A stretch of DNA of 64,000 nucleotides from Desulfovibrio sp. JC022 (GTDB lineage Bacteria; Desulfobacterota; Desulfovibrionia; Desulfovibrionales; Desulfovibrionaceae), in NCBI RefSeq assembly GCF_010470665.1, contig NZ_VOPZ01000005.1, positions 216,385-280,384 of the forward strand. The letters run 5' to 3'. Position 1 is the stretch's first letter. Every line of letters starts with the position of its first letter. The notes below the pieces were generated by a model. The model searched no databases. It saw only the letters and a program-made list of their open reading frames with translations, and had not been told where the DNA came from. The translations under genes were made by a program, and so were the position numbers. This document shows positions 33,603-42,800 of this stretch, piece after piece.

Positions 33603-34100
33603 TTATGCGGGTTTAAGCGGTTCCTTGCCGCGCAGGATACGAAGAATATCAAGCATGATTACAAAAGCCATAGCCAGACAGCCAAAAGCCACGGCAAACA
33701 CAAAGGGATAAAAATGGATGCCCAAGGTCTCTGAAACCTCTTCAAGGTCATAAAGAAACATGCCCCATTTAAAAGTCTCATTGGCGCAAAAAAAGAAGAA
33801 CACACAAGAAACCGCACTGGACAATGCATCAAGCACAACCTGTACCGGTCCGGGAAAATGGCGGAATAAAAGTCCCACCGCAATATGGCTGCGATGCAGC
33901 TGTGAAAAGCCCAAAGAAAACCCGGCTGTCACCGCACCCAGAAATCCCATCAGCTCAAAGGTCCCCTTGACCGGAACCCAGACAGCACGCGAAACCATGT
34001 TCGCGCAGGCCAGCAGAATCATCAGCGTCAGTGCAGTTCCGGCAATTACCGCCAGAGCGCGGCAAATCCAGATGGCAATTTTTTCAAGATAATCAATCAT
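33603..34100 (-). CDS. dctQ: TRAP transporter small membrane subunit (DctQ type), second system
   Basis: A 165-aa four-helix membrane protein. I use the ATG at 34100; a TTG at 34112 is also possible and neither is ideally spaced from the GGGGAG in the hairpin just upstream. The middle contains FLGAVTAGFSLGFSQLHRSHIAVGLL, a family feature. Confidence 0.87.
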   Translation of the reverse strand: MIDYLEKIAIWICRALAVIAGTALTLMILLACANMVSRAVWVPVKGTFELMGFLGAVTAGFSLGFSQLHRSHIAVGLLFRHFPGPVQVVLDALSSAVSCVFFFFCANETFKWGMFLYDLEEVSETLGIHFYPFVFAVAFGCLAMAFVIMLDILRILRGKEPLKPA

Positions 34101-34115
34101 AATATTTATCAAAAT

Positions 34116-34139
34116 CTCCCCGCCAGTATTGGCGGGGAG
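34116..34139 (-). promoter_or_regulatory. Hairpin between dctP and dctQ that includes the dctQ ribosome site
   Basis: CTCCCCGCCA and TGGCGGGGAG form a perfect 10-bp stem with a 4-nt loop. The only purine-rich ribosome-binding sequence for dctQ (GGGGAG) is the 3' arm. Such a hairpin could protect the dctP transcript and lower dctQM translation. Confidence 0.55.
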
Positions 34140-34148
34140 TTCACAAAC

Positions 34149-35168
34149 CTATTTTTCATATTTAATGCGGGAAACTTCGATATCGGACAAGACAGCTGCA
34201 CCGTCAATGCCCTTTTCGGCAGCTTTCTTCTTCCAGTCATCAATCAGCGGCAGGGTCTTATCCTTGATGGCTTTCATGTCAGCGTCAGACAACTTGATCA
34301 TCTCAATGGAATATTTGTCCTTAGCCCATGCAAGAGAACGGGTCACGTGCTCATCCATGTACTTTCCGGTCCATTCAGCCTGCTCACGACCGAGATCGTT
34401 GAGAACTTTCTTGACGTCTTCAGGCAGGGAATTCCATGAATTCTTGTTCATGATGATGGCAAAAGGATACACCGCTGTGTTGGTTTCGGTTTCATAACGG
34501 CAAATCTCGGCAAAATTCAAGTCCTTAAGCACCTCAAAAGAGGAAAAAAGACCTTTGACCACACCTTTCTGCAAGGCTTCGGGAGTCGCGGACATAGGCA
34601 TGGAAACCGGGGTCGCACCAAGCGATTCAAGAATTTTGGACAGAATACCGGAAGCACGCACTTCCAGACCTTTCAGGTCGGCAAGAGTACGAACAGGAAC
34701 CTTGGTCATAATATTGGAAGGTGCGGAAGCGAACATGGTCAGCACCTTGAACTTCTTAAATTCCTTGGGCTGGTATTTGGTATAAAGATCCCAAAGGGCA
34801 AGGCTGGCGGAAGTTGAAGTGGTAAATCCAAGCGGAAGCTCAAAGACGGAACTGAGCGGAAATACACCCGGATGATAAGCAAGGCTCACACACCCGATAT
34901 CGGCCTGCCCCTGCATGACACCGCGCAGGGTATTTTTTGCACCCAGCAGGGTTGATCCGGGATAGGTCTGAACCTGAACTTTACCACCGGTTCTTTTTTC
35001 CACTTCCTGTTTCCAGCGTTCCATCTGTACACAGGGAAAAGTTTTAGCAGGTGGAAAGTTTGCATAACTAAGGCTGACTTCCGCCGCAGAAACAACAGAA
35101 ACAGAACTTAAAAGGACAGCACACAACATGAACACAGCAAGCATCCCGGCTTTTTTTCCGGTTCTCAT
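34149..35168 (-). CDS. dctP: TRAP transporter periplasmic substrate-binding protein (DctP type), second system
   Basis: A 339-aa protein, ATG at 35168 with GGAGG 7 nt upstream. Signal peptide to about residue 28 (cleavage after VVSAA). Features: ANFPPAKTFPCVQMERWKQEVEKRTGG split across the first strand, then VQTYPGSTLLG, LADLKGLEVRASG and ATPEALQKGVVKGLFSS. It is sequence-divergent from the DctP at 9328, so a different ligand is likely. It is first in dctPQM-pseudouridine synthase. Confidence 0.92.
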   Translation of the reverse strand: MRTGKKAGMLAVFMLCAVLLSSVSVVSAAEVSLSYANFPPAKTFPCVQMERWKQEVEKRTGGKVQVQTYPGSTLLGAKNTLRGVMQGQADIGCVSLAYHPGVFPLSSVFELPLGFTTSTSASLALWDLYTKYQPKEFKKFKVLTMFASAPSNIMTKVPVRTLADLKGLEVRASGILSKILESLGATPVSMPMSATPEALQKGVVKGLFSSFEVLKDLNFAEICRYETETNTAVYPFAIIMNKNSWNSLPEDVKKVLNDLGREQAEWTGKYMDEHVTRSLAWAKDKYSIEMIKLSDADMKAIKDKTLPLIDDWKKKAAEKGIDGAAVLSDIEVSRIKYEK

Positions 35169-35260
35169 CACACTTCCTCCATTGTAAGGACTTACTTTTT
35201 TGATTGGGCAGCGAAGCAGGGCAAGGCAGCTCCGACTGAAAGAATGGCAGATTATATCAT

Positions 35261-35292
35261 AAAAAAGGCCTCCCGCAAAGAAGCGGGAGGCC
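35261..35292 (-). terminator. Terminator of the TolB/VCBS-like gene
   Basis: GGGCCTCCCGC/GCGGGAGGCC stem then TTTTTT on the minus strand. A TATAAT (complement of 35251-35256) follows at once and may be the -10 box of the TRAP operon downstream. Confidence 0.88.
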
Positions 35293-35305
35293 CGGTCAAA
35301 CTGAC

Positions 35306-36952
35306 TTATTGGCCCATATTGAGTTCGTAGGCCATGATGAGAGTTTTGCGGTACTTAACTCCCAGCGATCCGGGATAAGTATTCAGGATGCAATAAAGTT
35401 CGTCTGCTCCGTCATTATCAATGTCGGCTACTCCGTAGCTGGTCACTGTTCCTTTGATCCGACGGGTCTTCCAGGCAAGGTTAAGGCCGACTCCATCCCA
35501 GTACTCGGCATGAATTTCCCCCTGCGAGAAGTTCTTGTAGTTGGAGAAGACCTGTCCGGCCACAGAAAGGTCTTTATTCAACAAGACTTCTTTTTTATTG
35601 GGATCGGAAATAGAAGCAACAGCAATGGGCATGGGAATAAAGTAATTATGCTCCATGCGTTCCTTCTTGTTTTCCTCGTTAAATCCGCGTGACTTTGAAA
35701 CAGTATCAATAGCTACTGCCGCAGAGTTATAAGTATTGGCACTCTCATAAGTAGGTTCAAGTTTATCATCAAAAAGATTGATCCGCCCATACTTGTTTAA
35801 AACAATGATTTTGTAATCGCCACCTTTGATCGGCAGATAAGTCAGGTTAAAAACATTGGTGTTGGCGGGAACTTTCAACTTACGAACCGGAATCAAATCA
35901 CCGTTGGAATATGTGTATTCAACAAGATCTTTGGAATAAAAAGTTCTGTGCGGGTCAAAACGCTGTCCCACCAGAGCTTCAGTAAAGTTCGGGGGGGTTC
36001 TGATAACAGAAAGAAAGTTCTTGCTACGGTCGAGCAGGACCTTGGGAGTCTTACCCTTAAATGAAATGATATATGAGTAAGGCTTCCTGCTCATTTCTGT
36101 ACACAGGACAACTTCGTAAACTCCGTCCCTGTCCAGATCAATACCGCTTATACGCAATCCGGAAGCACGCTTACCGTAGCTATAGGTAGCGATTTCCTTC
36201 AGGTGCTGCCCGTCGATAGCCATAACCTTCACGTCGGTTTCAGACAAAACAACCAGATCTTTTTTGCCGTCACCGGTCACATCCTGCACAAATCCGCCAC
36301 GGTTAACGAATTTCATGGTCTGGCTGCGCCAGCGTCCGGGAGTTTCTGTTCCGCCCTGATACCTGAACTGGGGGTTAATCTTACTTTCCATAACCTTTCC
36401 AGCTCCAGCCGCAGTGACGAACTCAGGGTTCAAGGGGCTGTCCGGACGGGATTCCTCACGTTGTTTCTCTTCTTCGCTGGCTTTTTGGCTACCCGGTTTC
36501 TTGAAAAGCTCACCCTTAATATCCTTAGCTATGCCATCAATTGCAGGAATCAGCTCGGAAATTGTAGTCTGGGCACTTTTAGTCCATGAATGCCCATCAG
36601 CATTGATCATGCGTACATCCACGGAAGCCTGTTTTCCAACAATCACCACAGAGCCAATAGCAATATAATCAACTTCTAGGGATTGAACTTTCTTGACTTC
36701 ATCCACTTGATTTTTAGGTGTGTCAGCTTCCTTCAAATCGGCAGAACCGGCCATGGGCTCGAAATGCCCGGTCCAGTTCAAACGTGAAGTCAGCATGGTT
36801 TGGACACCACGGCTCAGATACTTGTATTGGGACGGCCCATTAATCTCAAAAGGGTAAACCGCATAGGTACGGGCATCTTTTGCAAAAGCTGCACTGGCAG
36901 CCAGCATGGTAACGGCGACAATGAAAAAAATCATCAAACGTCGAAACGACAT
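35306..36952 (-). CDS. Exported TolB-N-like plus VCBS/FG-GAP beta-propeller protein
   Basis: A 548-aa protein with GGAGGATTAAC before the ATG and a signal peptide to about residue 24. Residues about 25-150 look like the domain that opens TolB-type periplasmic proteins (TYAVYPFEINGPSQYKYLSRG, LEVDYIAIGSVVIVG). Residues about 200-548 contain calcium-binding-like FG-GAP repeats: DVTGDGKKDLVV, DLDRDGVYEVVL and DIDNDGADELYC. Each has the D-x-D/N-x-D-G loop. It probably acts as a periplasmic or surface scaffold. Function unknown; single-gene unit. Confidence 0.82.
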   Translation of the reverse strand: MSFRRLMIFFIVAVTMLAASAAFAKDARTYAVYPFEINGPSQYKYLSRGVQTMLTSRLNWTGHFEPMAGSADLKEADTPKNQVDEVKKVQSLEVDYIAIGSVVIVGKQASVDVRMINADGHSWTKSAQTTISELIPAIDGIAKDIKGELFKKPGSQKASEEEKQREESRPDSPLNPEFVTAAGAGKVMESKINPQFRYQGGTETPGRWRSQTMKFVNRGGFVQDVTGDGKKDLVVLSETDVKVMAIDGQHLKEIATYSYGKRASGLRISGIDLDRDGVYEVVLCTEMSRKPYSYIISFKGKTPKVLLDRSKNFLSVIRTPPNFTEALVGQRFDPHRTFYSKDLVEYTYSNGDLIPVRKLKVPANTNVFNLTYLPIKGGDYKIIVLNKYGRINLFDDKLEPTYESANTYNSAAVAIDTVSKSRGFNEENKKERMEHNYFIPMPIAVASISDPNKKEVLLNKDLSVAGQVFSNYKNFSQGEIHAEYWDGVGLNLAWKTRRIKGTVTSYGVADIDNDGADELYCILNTYPGSLGVKYRKTLIMAYELNMGQ

Positions 36953-37332
36953 TGTTAATCCTCCAGACTAAATTTACAGTCAATATATGTTATGATTACA
37001 GCATGGTATCCAACAAAAAAATCCTACCGGCAAAGCAAACTGGCGGCAGCCGGCTCTGCCTATTTATTAAAAACGGGTAAAAAGCTTGTAGCAGCTAATG
37101 CAGTAGGACGCAAAGTCAAAGAAATGTGCAGACAAACGATTCCCTTGTCAAACAGGCATTGCTGTTTTATCTCTCTGGCTCCTGTTTACAAGGGATTTGA
37201 GACTTTTTTATATCCCGGCCTGTCTTTCTTAAGTTATATCAGGCCAGAATTTTACATTATTTTACTTTTTTGCGGCTTCCTGCTCCATTAGCACCCCTCA
37301 ACCGAAAACTCTTCGACCGCATCACTATATAT
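36953..37332. other. Divergent intergenic region, no gene supported
   Basis: 380 bp between the TolB/VCBS-like gene and the m5C methyltransferase. A 99-codon open frame (36992-37291, plus strand) has no ribosome site and a mixed, protein-unlike composition in its second half; I do not call it a gene with confidence. Promoters of both flanking genes should lie here but none is clear. Confidence 0.4.
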
Positions 37333-38589
37333 ATGAACACAGATTTAAGAACATTCAGGCTGATCTGCGGACCAAAGGACGTGGAAACAGTGGAAGAGCT
37401 GCTCCGCGCGCAGGGTTTTGAATTCAGACCGGAACCATTCTATTCCATGGCCCGCATTCTGGAAAAGGAACCTTTCCCGCTGGGCGAATCCGTAGCCGCC
37501 AGATTCGGACGCATTTACATACAGGACCGTTCATCCATGCTGCCGCCGCTCATGCTGGGCCCGGACGAAGGCGATGTGGTGCTGGACATGTGCGCCGCCC
37601 CCGGCAGCAAAACCGGACTGTTGGCCCGTCTGGTAGGCCGTGACGGATTCGTGCTGGCCAGCGAACCTTCCAGTGACCGTCTGGCCCTGCTGCGCCAGAA
37701 TCTGCGCAAAGTGCAGGCTGTGAACACCGCAACGGTTCATTATGAATCCCAAAAACTGCCTCTTCCCCCATCAAGTTGGAAAATCATCCAGCTCGACCCG
37801 CCATGCAGCGGCTGGGGCACTCTGAATAAAAACCCAAAGGCTATGGAAGTCTGGAAGGGTGAAAAAACTATCCCGCTGGTCAAGCTGCAACGCAAGCTGC
37901 TGAGCAAGGCATACGAACTGCTCGCCCCCGGAGGACGGCTAGTCTACTCCACCTGCACCACCAACGTGCAGGAAAATGAAGAGCAAACCCGTTTCGCCAC
38001 TGAAGAACTGGGCTTTGAGCTTTTCGATCTCCCGCACCCCGAGGGATTCACCATTGCCGATCCGCTTCTGCCAAACATGGATGGAGTGCTGCGCGTGGAT
38101 GGTTCCGGCGGAGGACAGGGATTTTATCTTTGCGGGCTGCGCAAGCCGGGTAACGAAGAAAAACAAATCCCGGATACCTGCAATCCTCCGGGTAAAAAAA
38201 TTAATTTCAAGAGAACCGAAATCCCCGATTCAGTAGATCTCACAGCTCTTCCCGAAGGGGAAATATATGAATTCAAGGGCAAAGCTATGTTTCTGAACAA
38301 ACATGCCCTAGAAATCCTGCCCAAGGAACTGCGCTGGCAGGGATTCCACATCGGAAAACTGAACCGGGACAAATTCAAGCCAGACCCTTTCGGACGCTGT
38401 TTGCTGCCGGAAAAGCCGGACAGTTCGGCACTGGTGATCGAAAATCCGCAGGACATTACCAACCTGCTGGCGGGGCAGAGTCTCTCCGCCCCTGCCAAGG
38501 GCAAAGGCCCGGTAGGACTCTATTATAAAGATATGCTGCTCGGATTTACCGGAAAAAAAGGACCCCGGTACATCTGGACGGACAAATAA
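37333..38589 (+). CDS. RNA m5C methyltransferase (NOL1/NOP2/Sun family, RsmF/RsmB-like)
   Basis: A 418-aa SAM-dependent enzyme. SAM-binding motif DMCAAPGSKTGLLA near residue 85; catalytic cysteines in DPPCSGWG and YSTCTTNVQENEE. The C-terminal part (about 300-418, with GPVGLYYKDMLLGFTG) looks like the PUA-like RNA-binding extension of RsmF-type enzymes. It methylates cytosine C5 in rRNA or tRNA. The start is weakly supported: no good ribosome site precedes either candidate. Confidence 0.9.
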   Translation: MNTDLRTFRLICGPKDVETVEELLRAQGFEFRPEPFYSMARILEKEPFPLGESVAARFGRIYIQDRSSMLPPLMLGPDEGDVVLDMCAAPGSKTGLLARLVGRDGFVLASEPSSDRLALLRQNLRKVQAVNTATVHYESQKLPLPPSSWKIIQLDPPCSGWGTLNKNPKAMEVWKGEKTIPLVKLQRKLLSKAYELLAPGGRLVYSTCTTNVQENEEQTRFATEELGFELFDLPHPEGFTIADPLLPNMDGVLRVDGSGGGQGFYLCGLRKPGNEEKQIPDTCNPPGKKINFKRTEIPDSVDLTALPEGEIYEFKGKAMFLNKHALEILPKELRWQGFHIGKLNRDKFKPDPFGRCLLPEKPDSSALVIENPQDITNLLAGQSLSAPAKGKGPVGLYYKDMLLGFTGKKGPRYIWTDK

Positions 38590-38611
38590 GAATATAAGGA
38601 CCAATAAGATA

Positions 38612-39388
38612 ATGAACGGAACAAACCGCCGCCTGCAAAGGCTTTTTGACAAGGAAAGCGGAAACACGCTGATTCTGGCCCTCGACCACGGAGCCAACGA
38701 AGGCATGATTGAGGGACTCGGCTCCATCCAGTCCATCCTCGAATCCCTGCCTGCATCCGGAGTTCAAGGTGTCATCCTTAACAAAGGACTGGCCAGACAC
38801 TACGGGCACCTCGTGCCCACTGATGTAAATCTCATCATCCAGCTCAATGCCGGAACAAGGCACGGCTCCCCTTCCTACAATAAAAACATCGTCTGCTCCA
38901 TTTCAGAAGCCCTGCGCCTCGGTGCGGACGCGGTCTCCATGCACGTTAACATCGGTAACGAACTGGAAGACCGCATGCTGGTGGACCTCGGCGAAATCAC
39001 TGATGAAGCTCACCAGTTTGGAATCCCGGTACTGGCAACCGTCCTCGCAAGAGGCGGTCAGATTGTAAATGAGCACGATTCCAGCCTTGTTGCCCACTGC
39101 ATTCGCATCGGCGCAGAACTGGGACCGGATATCGTAGCCGTACCCTACCCCAACAACGGGGACACTTTCATGAAAGCAGTTGCCGCCAGCCCGATTCCGG
39201 TACTGGTCACTGGAGGACCGCTGGGACAGAACTTGGAAGGAGCCCTGAACAACACCGCAGAAGGTTTAAAATCGGGCTGCAAGGGTTGCTGCATCGGGCG
39301 GAACATTTTTCAGACCGAAGCCCCCATGGAGAGCATGGAAAAATTCGCGGAAATTGCACACAAAAAACAAGTAATTTCAAGTGATTAA
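38612..39388 (+). CDS. DhnA-family (class I aldolase / ADH synthase-like) protein lacking the catalytic lysine
   Basis: A 258-aa TIM-barrel protein of the archaeal-type class I fructose-bisphosphate aldolase and ADH-synthase family. It keeps ALDHG (D25), GADAVSMHVNIG, and TGGP...IGRNIFQ phosphate-binding loops. However, where ADH synthases have a Schiff-base Lys in a pattern like DIIKTxYT, this reads DIVAVPYP (A176), and the catalytic Tyr of the preceding MMYPRG-type loop reads TVLARG (L145). It may therefore be inactive as an aldolase or have another reaction. It lies 22 bp after the methyltransferase gene. Confidence 0.82.
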   Translation: MNGTNRRLQRLFDKESGNTLILALDHGANEGMIEGLGSIQSILESLPASGVQGVILNKGLARHYGHLVPTDVNLIIQLNAGTRHGSPSYNKNIVCSISEALRLGADAVSMHVNIGNELEDRMLVDLGEITDEAHQFGIPVLATVLARGGQIVNEHDSSLVAHCIRIGAELGPDIVAVPYPNNGDTFMKAVAASPIPVLVTGGPLGQNLEGALNNTAEGLKSGCKGCCIGRNIFQTEAPMESMEKFAEIAHKKQVISSD

Positions 39389-39418
39389 AACTTATTTTAA
39401 ATATATTTAAAAAATCGT

Positions 39419-39447
39419 TTGACAAAACAGGCCGACATCGGCAGTAT
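39419..39447 (+). promoter_or_regulatory. Promoter of tRNA-Val/tRNA-Asp operon 1
   Basis: TTGACA at 39419-39424, 17-bp spacer, CAGTAT at 39442-39447, about 73 nt before tRNA-Val. The sequence agrees in layout with the promoter of the second Val-Asp pair. Confidence 0.6.
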
Positions 39448-39520
39448 CCCTCTTCGTGGCAGTGAGCAACACCGAATGGAGACAGACATTCAAGGGGCTT
39501 ACGTTAAACCACACTGACGT

Positions 39521-39596
39521 GGGCGGATAGCTCAGTTGGGAGAGCATCGGCCTTACAAGCCGAGGGTCACAGGTTCGAGCCCTGTTCCGCCTACCA
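39521..39596 (+). tRNA. tRNA-Val (anticodon TAC), copy 1
   Basis: A 76-nt cloverleaf: acceptor GGGCGGA/TCCGCCT, D-arm with AGCTCAGTTGGGAGAGC, anticodon stem TCGGC/GCCGA around loop CTTACAA, T-arm GGTTCGAGCC region, CCA encoded. Identical to the copy at 52704. Confidence 0.97.
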
Positions 39597-39604
39597 TCGT
39601 CAAC

Positions 39605-39624
39605 AAGCGCTGCTTAACGCGCTT
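39605..39624 (+). other. Stem-loop with loop TGCTTAAC, copy 1
   Basis: AAGCGC pairs with GCGCTT around an 8-nt loop TGCTTAAC, in the spacer between tRNA-Val and tRNA-Asp. The other two copies keep the loop and change the stem (48330-48356 and 52790-52813). Confidence 0.7.
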
Positions 39625-39637
39625 TATAAATATATGC

Positions 39638-39714
<77 letters not shown>

Positions 39715-39727
39715 CTTTTCGCGGAGA

Positions 39728-39757
39728 AGCCATCAATCGTAAGATTGGTGGCTTTTT
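39728..39757 (+). terminator. Terminator of tRNA operon 1
   Basis: AGCCATCAATC/GATTGGTGGCT stem, GTAA tetraloop, then a T-run. Included in the 124-bp exact repeat. Confidence 0.92.
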
Positions 39758-39813
39758 CTATTTTTAGCATTCCATCAAACGTTTAGAAATCAACCCCGAT
39801 CCATCACGCCCTC

Positions 39814-42800
39814 TCAACTAAATAAAACCACTTTATTTCTACCCTTTTCCTTGGCTTCATAAAGAGCGGTATCAGCTTTTTCAACAAGCATCCCAAACTC
39901 ATCTCCTGCTTTCGGGATTGCAGTAGAAACTCCAAGACTTGCTGAGACAACATCCTCACTATCGGAACTCACATGTTCAATGCCCAAGGATAAAATCTTC
40001 TGCCTGACGCTTTCTGCGACTGCCATAGCTCCTGAAGAATCTGTAGAAGGAAGGATAATGGCAAACTCTTCACCCCCATACCGGGCCACCAGATCGGAAG
40101 GCCGGCTGACAATCTCAGAAGCTGCCTTGGCAACAGCCGCCAGACAACTGTCCCCTTGCTGATGACCATAGCTGTCATTGTACTTTTTGAAGTAGTCTAT
40201 ATCCATCAGGATGAGTGAAATTGGTTTGTTTTCCCTGATCATCTTTTTCCACTCAGTTTGTATTACCGCATCAAAATGTCTACGGTTTGCTATCCCCGTC
40301 AATGCATCCTGTATAGAGAGCAATGCCAGCCTGCGATTGGCTTTTTCCAATTCGGCGGTTCGCTGGGCCACGGTGTCTTCCAAGGTCTGGGAATATTTCT
40401 TAAGTTCCTCGTAAAGCCGGACATTTTCAAGCGAAACAACAGCCTGCCCCGCCAAAATTTCCAAAACATCCAACCTCTCCCTGCTGAAGAGGCCTGTTAC
40501 AACTCCATGTTCAAGGTAAATCACAGCGGCAAGCTCACCCTTGTTCAAAACCGGATAGGCCATCACTGATAAAGGTCTGTTTTCAGCAAAATACGGTTCC
40601 TTGCCATAAGTGCCATGCAGGTGCGGCTCCTCAATGATAAGCGGAGCTTTTTCGCGAGCCGCACTTAAAATAAGACCACGGGGAATACTTTCATATTCAG
40701 TAAGCTGAACCGGAAACTCAGTTCCAATCACTCTATTAGTGAATGCATCAATCTGCACCATTAATTGGTCATTGTTTGTTTCGACCATAGCGACCCTTTC
40801 AGCGCCCATATTTTCCATGATCACAGTCATTATCATTTCCAACAGTTTTGAATAATCCATTTCTGTGGAAAGGGCTTTTACCGACTTGAACAGGCTCCCA
40901 ACATCCAATGTCTGTATACTGCTCCCGGTAACGGACAGGCTGTGGGCATGCACAGTTGAAAATTTGCTATGCATTTCCTGTGCGGATGATTCCCGGTTGC
41001 TCAGCAGATTATGGGCTAGACCATGAGCTTCCCATTTCCTGCAATCAGATATCGCTTCTTCAAAATAGAATCCGGATAATTTGGGATGACCAGCTGATTC
41101 GTAAAAACGGCTTGCATTTAAACAGGCAATAATCCGATCGTTTATAAAATCATGCTCTTTTGCAAGGTCAATGGCGGCATCGTAAACTTCACGGGCCAAC
41201 GCCGAATCACCACGGACTTGAGCCAATTCTGCTTCAAGTAACCTGATCCGGTGAAAATGGTTAACTGGAGAAGCTTCTGCCATTGGTCGCAAAATATCCA
41301 GACACTGTTCTGCTACGGCAATGGATTCCGCCTGTTTACTTTTTTCAACTTCATTGAAATTTCGTAGAAAGATTAGTCCCTTGAACTGATAATGCAGAGG
41401 GACAAGAAAAAGACCGGTAACACTCTGGATATACTTTTCCGCCAACAGAATATCTTCACGAGCTTCTGCAAGGTGGTCAAACAAATATCCGAGAACAGCC
41501 CGGTTAAAATAGAACACAAAAAGTCCGGTATGGTTTCCTGTCGCCTGAAGCTCCTCAAGGACCGGCTCTTCATCCATGATACTGCCGGACAGCTTCCATG
41601 GTGAATCCGTTATCTCAAAAAGATTCTCCATATGCTGTCCATAGCACCCGAGAAATACCTGTTGCGGCTTTTGATGGATGGCACGCATGGCTGCCATTGT
41701 TTCATTGAGACTGCTATGCAATTCCTTGAGCGGGTAGCCGACTAAAAACTCGAGAAACCATGCACAATGAAGTGAAGATGCCGCAAATGTATGATCCCCT
41801 TTTTTCAAGCCCCAGAAATAAGAATCGCGCAGGGGGGCTATGCAGTCACGGATATCCTCTTTCCAATGATATACACCGTTATAAACTCCTGAGAGGGTAA
41901 TACTTCGGTATTCATCAGCTTCTAAGCGGTCCAGCAGTTTCAGGGAAAGAAGCCCCAGCCGGAAGCCTGTATCCACCTGACCGCAGGAACACAGGATAAG
42001 CCCCATAAAAGAGAATGCGACACAAGACTCCTTGCAAACACCGAACTCAATGGAAAGCCGTGTCTGTTCCATTATCATCAGGGGCATGAGCATTGGTGCC
42101 GCAATGTACAATGCGTCAAGCACCTGAGTAATAACCTTCATTTCATCCAACATGTCCCTGTCCGTTGCTTCAGGAAGATTCGCAAGGGATTCAATGCCCT
42201 GACGATCAATTCTTTTAAGCAAAGCGGTCATGGCCTGCTGGATATGGTCCGGACTGGGATTCTTGGGAAATGTAAGCCCGTAGTCAGCGAGAATAGTTCG
42301 GGCCAGCTCTACAGCCTGAACAGAATTGCCCCCGGCATGCATGGTATAAATTTCTTCAAGCCGGATATCAAAAGTATCCCTGAAGTCATGGGCGTGTTCA
42401 AGCACAAGGCCGCCGAAGTGGTCAAATTTTGAAAAATTCCCGGACAGACTGGCTGCCTTGGCTGTTTGCGTAAAAAGAGACAAGGCTGTCTCATATTCCA
42501 GATTCCAGATGTCCCTCGAAGCAAGTTTGATGGCAATCTCATAAAATTCAAGTGCCTTATCATAAGCAGAAGATGCAACCGCCCTGCGCCCGGCATTTAT
42601 GTTGAGGGCCATAAGCTGCTTTTTTTCCTCAGCATTCATGATGTCCTGACAGAAGTTGAGATGATGCGCTGCATAAAACACTTTTTCAGCAGAACTGGTT
42701 GCTCCCAAATCTTTGGCTATTTCCGTGCCTGCCAACTTGTGAAGGGTCAGGCGGTCCTGCTCGGCAAGGGATGAATACAAGGCTTCCTGAATACGGTCAT

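Noticed and set aside
36992-37291. 99-codon open frame between divergent genes
   Set aside because: No ribosome site, no recognised motif, and the composition of the second half looks non-coding. Kept only as a note on that region.
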